The translations under genes and the position numbers were made by a program. Below, piece by piece: positions 10,957 to 22,293 of a DNA stretch of 64,000 nt. Every line of letters starts with the position of its first letter. Positions within the stretch are counted from its first letter, which is position 1. This stretch comes from Primulina eburnea. Its lineage: Eukaryota > Streptophyta > Magnoliopsida > Lamiales > Gesneriaceae. The notes under the pieces were generated by a model, which saw only the letters and a program-made list of their open reading frames with translations, did not search any database and had not been told where the DNA came from. The stretch is taken from NCBI RefSeq assembly GCF_022965805.1, contig NC_133105.1, positions 30,706,311 to 30,770,310 on the forward strand, given 5' to 3'.

Positions 10957-13262
10957 TCATAAAACCGATGATGCTTCAAACATGGCGGATTTTTTCTTTA
11001 GAGAAGTCGCTAGGTTGCATGGCATACCTAGGACTATTGTTTCTTGTCGCGATGTTAAATTCTTGAGTTACTTTTGGAATACTTTATGAGCTAAACTTGG
11101 CACAAAATTGTTGTCTTCTACTACTTGTCATCCTCAAATGGATGGACAAACTGAAGTTGTCAATAGAACTTTGGGAACACTTTTGCGTGCTATTCTTAAA
11201 AAGAACTTGGATTGACATTTCTACGGACTTTATTTTGGGGTTGCCTAAGATTAAAAAGGGGAGGGATTCTATTGTTGTTGTTGTGGATGGATTCTCTAAG
11301 ATGGCACATTTTATAGCTTGTCATAAAACCGATGATGCTTCAAACATTGCGGATTTGTTCTTTAGAGAAGTCGTTAGGTTGCATGGCATATCTAGGACTA
11401 TTGTTTCTGATCGCGATGTTATATTCTTGAGTTACTTTTGGAAGACTTTATGGGCTAAACTTGGCACAAAATTGTTGTTTTCTAGTACTTGTCATCCTCA
11501 AACGGTTGGACAAACTGTAGTTGTCAATAGAACTTTGGGAACACTTTTGCGTGCTATTCTTAAAAAGAACTTGGATTGACATTTCTATGTACTTTATTTT
11601 GGGGTTGCCTAGGATTAAGAAGGGGAGGGATTCTATTTTTGTTGTTGTGGATAGATTCTCTAAGATGACACATTTTATGGTTGTCATAAAACCGATGATA
11701 CTTCAAACTTTGCGGATTTGTTCTTTAGAGAAGTCGTTAGGTTGCTTGGCATGCCTAGGAATATTGTTTCTGATCGAGATGTTATATTCTTGAGTTACTT
11801 TTGGAAGACTTTATGGGCTAAACTTGGCACAAAATTGTTGTTTTCTACTACTTGTCATACTCAAACAGATGGACAAACTGAAGTTGTCAATAGAACTTTG
11901 GGAACACTTTTGCGTGCTATTCTTAAAAAGAACTTGGATTGACATTTCTATGGATTTTATTTTGGGGTTGCCTAGGACTAAGAAGGAGAGGGATTCTATT
12001 TTCGCTGTTGTGGATAGATTCTCTAAGATGGCACATTTATAGCTTGTCATAAAACCGATGATGCTTCAAACATTGCGGATTTGTTCTTTAGAGAAGTCGT
12101 TAGGTTGCATGGCATGCCTAGGACTATTGTTTCTGATCGCGATGTTATATTCTTGAGTTACTTTTGGAAGACTTTATGGGCTAAACTTGGCACAAAATTG
12201 TTGTTTTCTACTACTTGTCATCCTCAAACGGATGGACAAACTGAAGTTGTCAATAGAACTTTGGGAACACTTTTGCGTGCTATTCTTAAAAAGAACTTGG
12301 ATTGACATTTCTATGGATTTTATTTTGGGGTTGCCTAGGACTAAGAAGGAGAGGGATTCTATTTTCGCTGTTGTGGATAGATTCTCTAAGATGGCACATT
12401 TATAGCTTGTCATAAAACCGATGATGCTTCAAACATTGCGGATTTGTTCTTTAGAGAAGTCGTTAGGTTGCATGGCATGCCTAGGACTATTGTTTCTGAT
12501 CGCGATGTTATATTCTTGAGTTACTTTTGGAAGACTTTATGGGCTAAACTTGGCACAAAATTGTTATTTTCTACTACTTGTCATCTTCAAACGGATGGAC
12601 AAACTGAAGTTGTCAATAGAACTTTGGGAACACTTTTGCGTGCTATTCTTAAAAAGAACTTGGATTGACATTTCTATGGACTTTATTTTGGGGTTGCCTA
12701 GGACTAAGAAGGGGAGGGATTTTATTTTCGTTGTTGTGGATAGATTCTCTAAGATGTCACATTTATAGCTTGTCGTAAAACCGATGATGCTTCAAACATT
12801 GCGGATTTGTTCTTTAGAGTAGTCGTTAGGTTGCATGGCATGACTAGGAATATTGTTTTTGGTCGCGATGTTAAATTCATGAGTTACTTTTGGAATACTT
12901 TATGGGCTAAACATGGTACAAAATTGTTGTTTTCTACTACTTGTCATCCTCAAACGGATGGACAAACTGAAGTTGTCAATAGAACTTTGGGAACACTTCT
13001 GCGTACTATTCTTAAAAAGAACTTGGATTGACATTTCTATGGACTTTTTTTTGGGGTATCCTAGGACTAAGAAGGGGAGGGATTCTATTTTTGTTGTTGT
13101 GGATAGATTCTCTAAGATGGCACATTTTATAGCTTGTCATAAAACCGATGATGCTTCAAACATGGCGGATTTTTTCTTTAGAGAAGTCGCTTGGTTGCAT
13201 GGCATGCCTAGGACTATTGTTTCTTGTCGCGATGTTAAATTCTTGAGTTACTTTTGGAATAC
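10957..13262 (+). repeat. Integrase-core satellite array, piece B
   Basis: Monomers (starting at TGGATTGAC) at 11208, 11572, 11935, 12298, 12661 and 13024, with spacings of 364, 363, 363, 363 and 363 bp, plus partial copies at both ends. Each encodes one integrase core: MDF (first catalytic Asp), the SDRD region (second Asp) and [10 protein letters not shown] (catalytic Glu), ending LKKNL. At the junction the next copy starts one base out of phase, so no long protein is made. Monomers 11935-12297 and 12298-12660 are almost identical, pointing to recent duplication. Some copies have lost a T in GCACATTTTATAG. Confidence 0.95.
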
Positions 13263-13364
13263 TGTAAGGCTCGAGAAGTATCAGCTGTTATGGATGTGAG
13301 ATTCACAAGTTGGAGAATGCATGACATTAAAATTGAAAAATTGTGAGGTTTGGGCCGAAGCCAT

Positions 13365-13573
13365 ACCGCACCCGCGGTGTTAGAGATACAGCACCCGCGG
13401 TGCATTAAGAAGAAATTGGTGAATTTGTGCGAAGCCACACCGCACCCGCGGTGCTAACAGGACCGCACCCACGGTCATGCAGGGACCGCACCCGCGGTCG
13501 AGGTATTTTCAAAAATAAAATCCTGCCGAAACATGAGCGCACCCGCGGTGCTGGGGTGACCGCACCCGCAGTG
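13365..13573 (+). promoter_or_regulatory. Seven ACCGCACCCGCGGT-type boxes (outer solo LTR)
   Basis: About seven copies of the same imperfect palindrome as in E2. Several have decayed at CG sites (CCCACGG, CCGCAGT). A TATA-like GTATATATATTTGG follows at about 13624. Confidence 0.55.
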
Positions 13574-14076
13574 TTGCATGCGAAAATGCCACCTTTGACT
13601 TTTACGATGACACTTGGCAGGTTGTATATATATTTGGCAATGACACTTCACTTCTTCCCTTCCAGCAAGAAAGAACCGAGACAAAGCCATAAAGTTCTTC
13701 AAGCTTTCTTCCTAGTAAACTTTGAATTGTGAAAGATCTAGTTACTCGATTTTAATTCCGAGGTCGGATTTGCGATCCTTGCATCGTTTGCTGCGAAAGG
13801 ATGTAATTATATCTCATTTTCAGCATGATTCAGATTTTAGATGTTGGGGGAATTCAGATTTGAGTTAGAATATGTGTTCTTGATATCTTGAGCTTGGTAT
13901 ATTTGTTACCGGATTGATTTTCGGAAACCGTATGCTATTATTCGAACTTTCAGCATGTATTATGTTAAGATTGTATAGATTTCAGCTTGTGTATTGAGGT
14001 GTTGATGAGATTATGAGGTAATTGTGTGTGAGTATATTGTTGTGAGATTATCGGTATCGAAGAAGTACGCCGTTAT

Positions 14077-15881
14077 TGTAAGGCTCGAGAATTATCGATA
14101 TTATTGATGTTGGAATTGTAGAGATAAAAATGCACAATTATGAGATTTTGAGCAGCAGGGCCGAAGCCACACCGCACCCGCGGTGCTAAGACTACCGCAC
14201 CCGCGGTGTAGGTGACAGAAATTGGTGAATTTGTGCGAACAGACACCGCACCCGCGGTGCTAGCACGACCGCACCCGCGGTGTGAGACCGCACCCGCGGT
14301 CATGTAAGGACCGCACCCGCGGTCTAGGTGCAACATTTTTTGATGAATTCGCCGTGAGCATAGCGCACCAGCGCTCTTGAGTTGCCGCACCCGCGGTCTG
14401 CATGCGAGATTGCCACCTTTGTTTCTCCACTTGACACATGGCATGGTATATATATATAGTTTGGAATGACACTTCATTCTTCATGTCTTCAGCATCTGAA
14501 TCGAGAGTTTCCATGGCTTAACTTCAAGTTCTTCATCCTTTAGAAATTATCTTGTGCAAGATTTAGAGATCCGATTTTAATTTCGAGACCGGATTTGTGT
14601 TCCTCTCTTTGAAGGCTACAAGAGGATGTAAGTATTGTTCATTTACAGCATGTTTCGAAAATTATGTGTTGGAAGAATTCAGATTTGACATAGATTATGT
14701 GTTCTTGATATACTAAGCATCGTAGAAACGTAAACGGATCGAATTTCAGACGCCGTATGCTATACGTTCGATTTTCCAGCATGTGTGGATCGAGTAGATA
14801 CAGATTTCAGTATGTATGTTGATGTTTAGATGAGATTATGAGTATTGAGGTTAATCGATTATTGTGATGTTCAGATTGAGGTATCGGTATTGAGAATTAC
14901 GCCGTTATGCCGTCGATTTGTACCGAGATTTATTATTGATTTGTATATATGATTCTTTGAGTTAGAGATTGATATGGTGTGTCTACACATTGCCGTTTCA
15001 GATTTGAGGTGACAGGTTTGACATTTGATTCGAGATCTCGACAGACAGTGCGACAAGAAAGGTATAATTCATGTGGTCACGGGATTGCACAACTCGATTC
15101 AGATTTGATACGAGTTTCCTTAAATCACATACTAGATTGTTATTACATTGATTATGTAATGCCTTGTTTATTGATTTATATTCGAGTCCTGAGATAGGAG
15201 AGATTGGCAGACTTTCCAAAACTAGACGTTTCGGTGTATCGTCGCATAGGAGCAGATTTGCTATATGTGTAGACCCTCGATACAGAGTTGACCGAAGTCT
15301 AGGAATAAGACGTACCGTTGCCCCGAGTGGTTGGGTAGGTGACAGACCGTCTTATTCACACCGGGATCCCTAGATTAGAAAAGAGTCGAGTCAAGATTTG
15401 AATTGTCGAATACAGATTTGTATTCTACTACATGTTTAGATTTATATTCATGTTACTTGACATATGTTATGCTTTTGTACATGATTATGACATTGCATGC
15501 ATCCATGTTTTATACTGGGATATGTTCTCACCGGAGTTATCCGGCTGTTGTCGTGTCTGTATGTGTGCATGGCAACAGGTGGGGCAGGATCAGGGTCACG
15601 ACGAGGAAGAGAGAGTTGATAGCGTGGAGATCTCGGGCGTGGAAGATTCCTAGTGTTTCCTACTGGACTTGTAGCACTTATGTTTGTAGTTGTTATCGAA
15701 CACTAGTGTATGTTGTACGAACAGACTTGTATGTACATTACGTTGTTTAATTTCTATTGAGACATGTGATGATTTCGTTAATACATTTAAATTAATGTTA
15801 AAAGCAAAATTTTGACCCACATTTTCGAACAAAGATCCAATTACATCCCAAAAGAATTGAGTTAGAGCCCGGGTCCCCACA
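14077..15881 (+). mobile_element. Inner solo LTR (TGTAAGG family)
   Basis: A 1,805-bp LTR nested in the outer solo LTR, flanked by the TSD GTTAT (14072-14076 and 15882-15886). It begins TGTAAGGCTCGAG and ends GGGTCCCCACA. The first 260 bp closely match E2, including the palindrome boxes at 14171-14397 and a TATATATATA stretch at about 14450. Only an LTR remains; no coding sequence is present. Confidence 0.92.
14171..14397 (+). promoter_or_regulatory. Eight ACCGCACCCGCGGT boxes (inner solo LTR)
   Basis: Eight palindromic boxes at the same distance from the LTR start and TATA as in E2, including the GCGCACC variant in seventh position. Conserved number and order suggest a maintained unit. Confidence 0.55.
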
Positions 15882-16865
15882 GTTATGCCGTCCACTTGTA
15901 CCGAGACTAATTATTGATTATTCCAGGACTTGCTTGAGTTGCGTTTTGATATAAAACATTTGTATATGGTCATTTCAGATTAGTCTTGACAGAGTGACAT
16001 TCCGGCTTCAAGATCTCGACACAGACAGTGCGACAAGAAAGGTATAATTCATGTGGTCAAGGGATTGCACAACTCGATTCAGATTTGATACGAGTTTCCC
16101 TAAATCACATACTAGATTGTTATTACATTTCATTATGTAATGCCTTGTTTATTGAATTATATTCGAGTCCTGAGATAGGAGATATTGGCAGACTGGCCAA
16201 AACTAGACGTTTCGGTGTATCGACGCATAGTCTACTGTTGCTCTATGTGTAGACCCTCGATACAGAGTTGACCGAAGTCTAGGAATAAGACGTACCGTCG
16301 CCCCGATTGGTTGAGTAGGTGACAGACCGTCTTATTCACACCGGGATCCCTAGATTAGAAATGAGTCGAGTCAAGATTTAAATGTTGAATACAGATTTGT
16401 ATTCTTCGACATGTTTAGATTTGCATTCATGTTAATTGATATATGCTATGCTTTTGTACATGATTTATGACATTGCATGCATCCATGTTTTATACTGGGA
16501 TATGTTTCTCACCGGAGTTATCCGGCTGTTGTCGTGTCTGTATGTGTGCATGGCAACAGGTGGGGCAGGATCTGGGTCTCGAGCTAGATGAGAGATTGAT
16601 GATAGCGTGGAGATCTCGGGCATTGAAGATTTGTAGTGTTTCCTACTAGACTTGTATCACTTATGTTGTAGTTGGTATGTAAACACTGGTGTATGGTGGT
16701 ACTAGACAGACATGTATGTACATTATGTTGTTTATTTCAGTTACAGATATGATATGCTTTAGTTATACATTTGAATTAATATTAAAAGCAAATTTTTGAC
16801 CCACATTTTCGAGCAAAGATCTAGTTAAATCCCAAAAGAATTGAGTTAGAGCCCGGGTCCCCACA

Positions 16866-19718
16866 AATACTTTATGAGCTAAACTTGGCACAAAATTGTT
16901 GTTTTCTACTACTTGTCATCCTTAAACGGATGGACAAACTGAAGTTGTCAATAGAACTTTGGGAACACTTTTGCGTGCTATTCTTAAAAGAACTTGGATT
17001 GACATTTCTATGTACTTTATTTTGGGGTTGACAAGGACTAAGAAGGGGAGGGATTCTATTTTCGATGTTGTGGATAGATTCTCTAAGATGGCACATTTTA
17101 TAGCTTGTCATAAAACCGATGATGCTTCAATCATTGCGGATTTGTTCTTTAGAGAAGTCGTTAGGTTGCATGGAATGACTAGGAATATTGTTTCTGGTCG
17201 CGTTGTTAAATTCTTGAGTGACTTTTGGAATACTTTATGGGCTAAACTTGGCACAAAATTGTTGTTTTCTACTACTTGTCATCCTCAAACGGATGGAAAA
17301 ACTGAGTTGTCAATAGAACTTTGGGAACACTTTTGCGTGCAATTCTTAAAAAGAACTTGGATTGACATTTCTATGGACTTTATTTGGGGTTGCCTAGGAC
17401 TAAGAAGGGGAGGGATTCTATTTTTGTTGTTGTGGATAGATTCTCCAAGATGACACATTTTATAGCTTGTCATAAAACAGATGATGCTTCAAACATTGCG
17501 GATTTGTTCTTTAGAGAAGTCTTTAGGTTGCATGGCATGCCTAGGACTATTGTTTCTGGTTGCGATGTTATATTCTTGAGTTACTTTTGGAAGACTTTAT
17601 GGGCTAAACTTGGCACAAAATTGTTGTTTTCTACTACTTGTCATCTTCAAACGGAGGGACAAACTGAAGTTGTCAATAAAACTTTGGGAACACTTTTGCG
17701 TGCTATTCTTAAAAAGAACTTGGATTGACATTTCTATGTACTTTATTTTGGGGTTGCCTAGGACTAAGAAGGGGAGGGATTTTATTTTCGTTGTTGTGGA
17801 TAGATTATCTAAGATGGCACATTTATAGCTTGTCATAAAACCGATGATGCTTCAAACATTGCAGATTTGTTCTTTAGAGAAGTCGTTAGGTTGCATGGCA
17901 TGACTAGGAATATTGTTTTTGGTCGCGATGTTAAATTCATGAGTTACTTTTGGAATACTTTATGGGCTAAACATGGTACAAAATTGTTGTTTTCTACTAC
18001 TTGTCATCCTCAAACGGATGGACAAACTGAAGTTGTCAATAGAACTTTGGGAACACTTTTGCGTCCTATTCTTAAAAAGAACTTGGATTGACATTTTTAT
18101 TGACTTTATTTTGGGGTTGCCTAGGACTAAGAAGGGGAGGGATTCTATTTTTGTTGTTGGGGATAGATTCTCTAAGATGGCACATTTTATAGCTTGTCAT
18201 AAAACCGATGATGCTCTAAACAAGGCGGATTTGTTCTTTAGAGAAGTCGCTAGGTTGCATGGCATGCCTAGGACTATTGTTTCTTGTCGCGATGTTAAAT
18301 TCTTGAGTTACTTTTGGAATACTTTATGGGCTAAACTTGGCACAAAGTTGTTGTTTTCTACTACTTGTCATCCTCAAACGGATGGACAAACTGAAGTTGT
18401 CAATAGAACTTTGGGAACACTTTTGCATGCTATTCTCAAAAGAACTTGGATTGACATTTCTATGTACTTTATTTTGGGGTTGCCAAGGACTAAGAAGGGG
18501 GGGGATTCTATTTTCGTTGTTGTGGATAGATTCTCTAAGATGGCACATTTTATAGCTTTTCATAAAATCGATGACGCTTCAAACATTGCGGATTTGTTCT
18601 TTAGAGAAGACGTTAGGTTGCATTTCATTATTAGGAAAATTGTTTCTGGTCGCGATGTTAAATTCTTGAGTTACTTTTGGAATACTTTATGGGCTAAACT
18701 TGGCACAAAATTGTTGTTTTCTACTACTTGTCATCCTCAAACAGATAGACAAACTGAAGTTGTCAATAGAACTTTTGGAACACTTTTGCGTGGTATTCTT
18801 AAATAGAATTTGGATTGACATTTTCTAGGGACTTTATTTTGGGGTTGCCTAGGACTAAGAAGGGGAGGAATTCTAATTTTGTTTTTGTGGATATATTATC
18901 TAAGATGGCACATTTTATAGCTTGTCATAAAACCGATGATGCTTCAAACATTGCGGATTTGTTCTTTGGAAAATTCGTTAGGTTGCATGGCATGTCTAGG
19001 ACTATTGTTTTTGGTCGCGATGTTAAATTCTTGAGTTACTTTTGGAATACTTTATGGGCTAAAATTGGCACAAAATTGTTGTTTACTACTTCATTTCATC
19101 CTCAAACGGATGGACAAACTGAAGTTGTCAATAGAACTTTGGGAACACTTTTGCGTGTTATTCTTAAAAAGAACTTGGATTGACATTTCTATGGACTTTA
19201 TTTTGGGGTTGCCTCGGACTAAGAAGGGGATGGATTCTATTTTTGTTGTTGTGGATAGATTCTCTAAGAAGGCACATTTTATAGCTTGTCATAAAATCGA
19301 TGATGCTTCAAACATTGCGGATTTGTTCTTTAGAAAAGTCGCTAGGTTGCATGGCATGCCTAGGACTATTGTTTCTGGTCACGATGTTAAATTCTTGAGT
19401 TACTTTTGGAAGACTTTATGGGATAAACTTGTCGCAAAATTGTTGATTTCTACTACTTGTTATCCTCAAATATATTGACAAAATGAAGTTGTCAATAGAA
19501 CTTTGGGAACACTTTTGCGTGCTATTCTTAAAAAGAACTTGGATTGACATTTCTATGGACTTTATTTTGGGGTTGCCTAGGACTAAGAAGGGGAGGGATT
19601 CTATTTTTGTTGTTGTGGATAAATTCTCTAACATGGCACATTTTATAGCTTGTCATAAAAGAGATGATGCTTCAAACATTGCGGATTTGTTCTTTAGAGA
19701 AGTCGATAGGTTGCATGG
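16866..19718 (+). repeat. Integrase-core satellite array, piece C
   Basis: Monomer starts at 16995, 17358, 17721, 18084, 18447, 18811, 19176 and 19540 (spacings 363, 363, 363, 363, 364, 365, 364), with partial copies at both ends. Orientation and phase match piece B across the solo LTR. Copies are more diverged here; the second catalytic Asp motif reads SGRD, SGCD, SCRD, FGRD or SGHD in different monomers, so the array is not kept as a functional integrase. The final CATGG is the TSD of the next solo LTR. Confidence 0.95.
17973..18806 (+). pseudogene. 277-codon open frame crossing satellite junctions
   Basis: Not a normal gene. The frame runs through the end of one satellite monomer, a full monomer and most of the next. 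At the 18446/18447 junction one A of the usual run is missing (CTCAAAAGAACTTGG), which removes the phase slip, so the reading continues as LKRTWIDIS into the next integrase core. It therefore strings integrase core segments in frame (two HPQTD motifs). A similar in-phase junction lies at about 16990. No promoter or start context is recognisable; expression is not implied. Confidence 0.5.
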
Positions 19719-21934
19719 TGTGGGGACCCGGACGTTAATCATCTTCTTAATCGTTATTGGGATTTAAATTATCAGTTCTGATAAACATGGTCTAAAAATT
19801 TTCTTTTTAAATTATAACTGCGGAAGGTAATGGAATCTAAATACTATACATGTCTGTATAAAAACTATATTTCCGTATAAAGGTACAATACTGTACAACC
19901 TAAGTCTAAGGTTCAATTACTAAATTCAAGTATTAAAATCAAATCTATCCAAGTCCGGGATCACCACGCTCAACTCGTCTTCTCTCATCGTCTTCTCGAC
20001 CCTGATCCAGCCCCACCTGTTGTCATGCACACATACAAAACACGACAACAGCCGGATAACTCCGGTGAGAATAAATCCCAGTATAAAACATGGTAAGCAT
20101 GTATATAAACAAACTAATTCATAAACCATGCGATCATGTATAAACACAATATATTTCATAATCTATGAAATTAAGCATGCAACTCAAATCAGATAAACAT
20201 GCATATAAACAATCTAAATCATAAAAACGTGCTAACACAACTGGAAGCAATAACGATGGGTCCCATGATCTAGGAGCCACATCCATATAAGCATGAAGTC
20301 CTAATCAAATCATGTCTAGACTTGACTCGATCTATAACTCTAGGGATCCCGGGGTGAATAAGACGTCACTGGCTGTCACCTACCCAACCATTCGGGGCGA
20401 CTGTACGTCTTATTCCTAGACTTCGGTCCGAGCTGTATCAACGGCTGGCAATAGGAGTAATGGCTACTCCTAAGTTGAGATACACCGAACGTCTAGAAGT
20501 CTGACAATGGCTGTCAAGACTTTCCTATCATAAATGCAATGAATAACAATCTGTAAACAAGCATAATCATATTCATAGCTGAATATGACAATAATCTCAT
20601 ACATATGAATACAATACTATAATCAAAGCATAAACATAATAAAATATAGACAACAGTCTAGTATGTGATTTTGTTGGGAAACTCAAATGAGATTTCATTT
20701 GAGTTGGGACTTCCCGAATATCACATGCATTATACCTTTGTCTTCCCTGTCTGACGAAGACGATGACCTGTATTCAACTCTGTCCATATCCAATCTGAAA
20801 TGACAATATCGAATACACTGTGTCAATGAATAACTCAATACACAATCTGTTCTGATCAATACTCAACTCAGTACATAATCTGATCAATATCTGAACAAGA
20901 TACAATCTGATTCATATCAACGAATATCACGATGAAATCTAAATCATAACTGAATCTGATCAATCTAAATCAACTGATGTTTCGACGGCATAACACTACA
21001 ATCTTGATAATCCCGTCAATCTCAACATCACAGATATAATATCAGAATTCATAATCAATATCGATACAACTCAAACTCTGAACGATAATACAATTCTGAT
21101 ATGAAATCTCAGTCCAATCGACTCTGAAAGTCATAACAATTATGTAAACACTCCGTTTCTTAATCTGGCTTCGATTCTATGATGTCTAACATGACAAGAA
21201 CATCATATATGAATCCTATTCAATTCTGACAACATCATAAATTCAAACCATGTCTAAACGTAATAAAACTTACGTCCTTGCGTAGCCTGCGTTGATAGGA
21301 ACACAGTACCGAAGTCGGATTTCAATTCAGATAGACGGTTTGCTCGCAAATCAATTGAAGAAAATAAGAACGAAGCTTTTTCCCTCAAAACCGATTTCTT
21401 CTCTCCAGCAATTATGAGAAATTTTGATTCTTTACATACATATATATATATATATACATTTCATGCATGCAAGACAAGTGGCGGAGTGCATGTTCTGCAC
21501 GCTTCGCGCATATGCGCGCACAAAGTCGCGCATATGCGCCAGTTCCTTCGAACTAGCAATTTCCTTCTCGCGCATATGCGCCAATATTTCCGCGCATATG
21601 CGCCACCCCTACTGGCCCTCCCGCGCATATGCGCCAACATCTTCGCGCATATGCGCCACTGGTTCTGGCCTTGCCGCGCATGTGCGTGCATTATCTCGCG
21701 CATGTGCGCGCAAGCCTCGGTCAGCTCCGCGCATGTGCGCCAATCCATACAGCGCATGTGCGCGGGGCTCTTTCTTGGCACACACCTTTACACCTTTCTC
21801 ATGTGTTATAGTCCGTTCCGTTCCGTCTATAATCATCTCGATTAATTCTATAAATCATTTCAGATTAATCTCAATTTACAGTAATCATATCCAAATCATT
21901 TCAGATTAAGGTAATTAAATTCTCGGGCATTACA
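19719..21934 (-). mobile_element. Minus-strand solo LTR (TGTAATGCCCGAG family)
   Basis: A 2,216-bp LTR reading TGTGGGGACCC...CGGGCATTACA on the plus strand, flanked by the TSD CATGG (19714-19718 and 21935-21939). In its own orientation it starts TGTAATGCCCGAGA, has about ten CGCGCATATGCGCG boxes (21505-21764 on the plus strand), a TATA-like (AT)n stretch (21437-21458), a leader almost matching the E1 LTR, the GAATAAGACGT inverted repeat and the GACAACA hairpin. No interior remains and no gene is seen. Confidence 0.92.
21505..21764 (-). promoter_or_regulatory. About ten CGCGCATATGCGCG palindromes (solo LTR)
   Basis: Perfect or near-perfect 14-bp palindromes CGCGCATATGCGCG, several with CATGTG cores, lie upstream (in LTR sense) of the TATA-like tract at 21437-21458. 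They occupy the place held by CGCCCGGGCG hairpins in the closely related E1 LTR. Confidence 0.6.
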
Positions 21935-22257
21935 CATGGCATGCCTGGGACTATTGTTTCTGGTCGCGATGTTAAATTCTTGAGTTACTTTTGATAGACT
22001 ATATGGGCTAAACTTGGCACAAAATTGTTGTTTTCTACTACTTGTCATCCTCAAACGGATGGACAAACTGAAGTTGTCAATAGAACTTTGGGAACACTTT
22101 TGCGTGCTATTCTTAAAAAGAACTTGGATTGACATTTCTATGGACTTTATTTTGGGGTTGCCTAGGACTAAGAAGTTGAGGGATTCTATTTTCGCTGTTG
22201 TGGATAGATTCTCTAAGATGGCACATTTATAGCTTGTAATAAAACCGATGATGCTTC
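21935..22257 (+). repeat. Integrase-core satellite array, piece D
   Basis: End of one monomer and the first 133 bp of the next (start 22125), in register with piece C and continued by piece E at 63747. The last five bases, GCTTC, are the left TSD of E5. Confidence 0.9.
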
Positions 22258-22293
22258 TGTGGGGACCCGAACGCTAATCATCTTCTTAATCAT
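22258..22293 (-). repeat. 3' LTR of E5, outer 36 bp
   Basis: Reads TGTGGGGACCCGAACGCTAA on the plus strand and stops at ATCAT (22289-22293), the TSD of E4. The LTR resumes at 39520. Confidence 0.88.

Larger units (their letters stand above)
13263..16865 (+). mobile_element. Solo LTR (TGTAAGG family) interrupted by a second solo LTR
   Basis: Starts TGTAAGGCTCGAG at 13263 and ends GGGTCCCCACA at 16865, flanked by the TSD AATAC (13258-13262 and 16866-16870). Without the inner insertion and one TSD copy it is about 1,793 bp, the same size as the LTRs of E2 and E6. No interior or primer site remains, so it is the product of recombination between two LTRs of one element. No gene is present. Confidence 0.92.

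Noticed and set aside
11097..13031. Many 72-79-codon frames (MAQNCC and MTSYK types) in the satellite
   Set aside because: They are out-of-phase or antisense shadows of the integrase-derived monomer; the integrase phase itself is broken at nearly every junction.
21414..21909. Overlapping frames rich in AHMR or RICA repeats on both strands, also at 41109-41574, 44796-45393, 50461-50998 and 63299-63840
   Set aside because: They arise from CGCGCATATGCGCG boxes read in different frames and are open only because the boxes lack stops.
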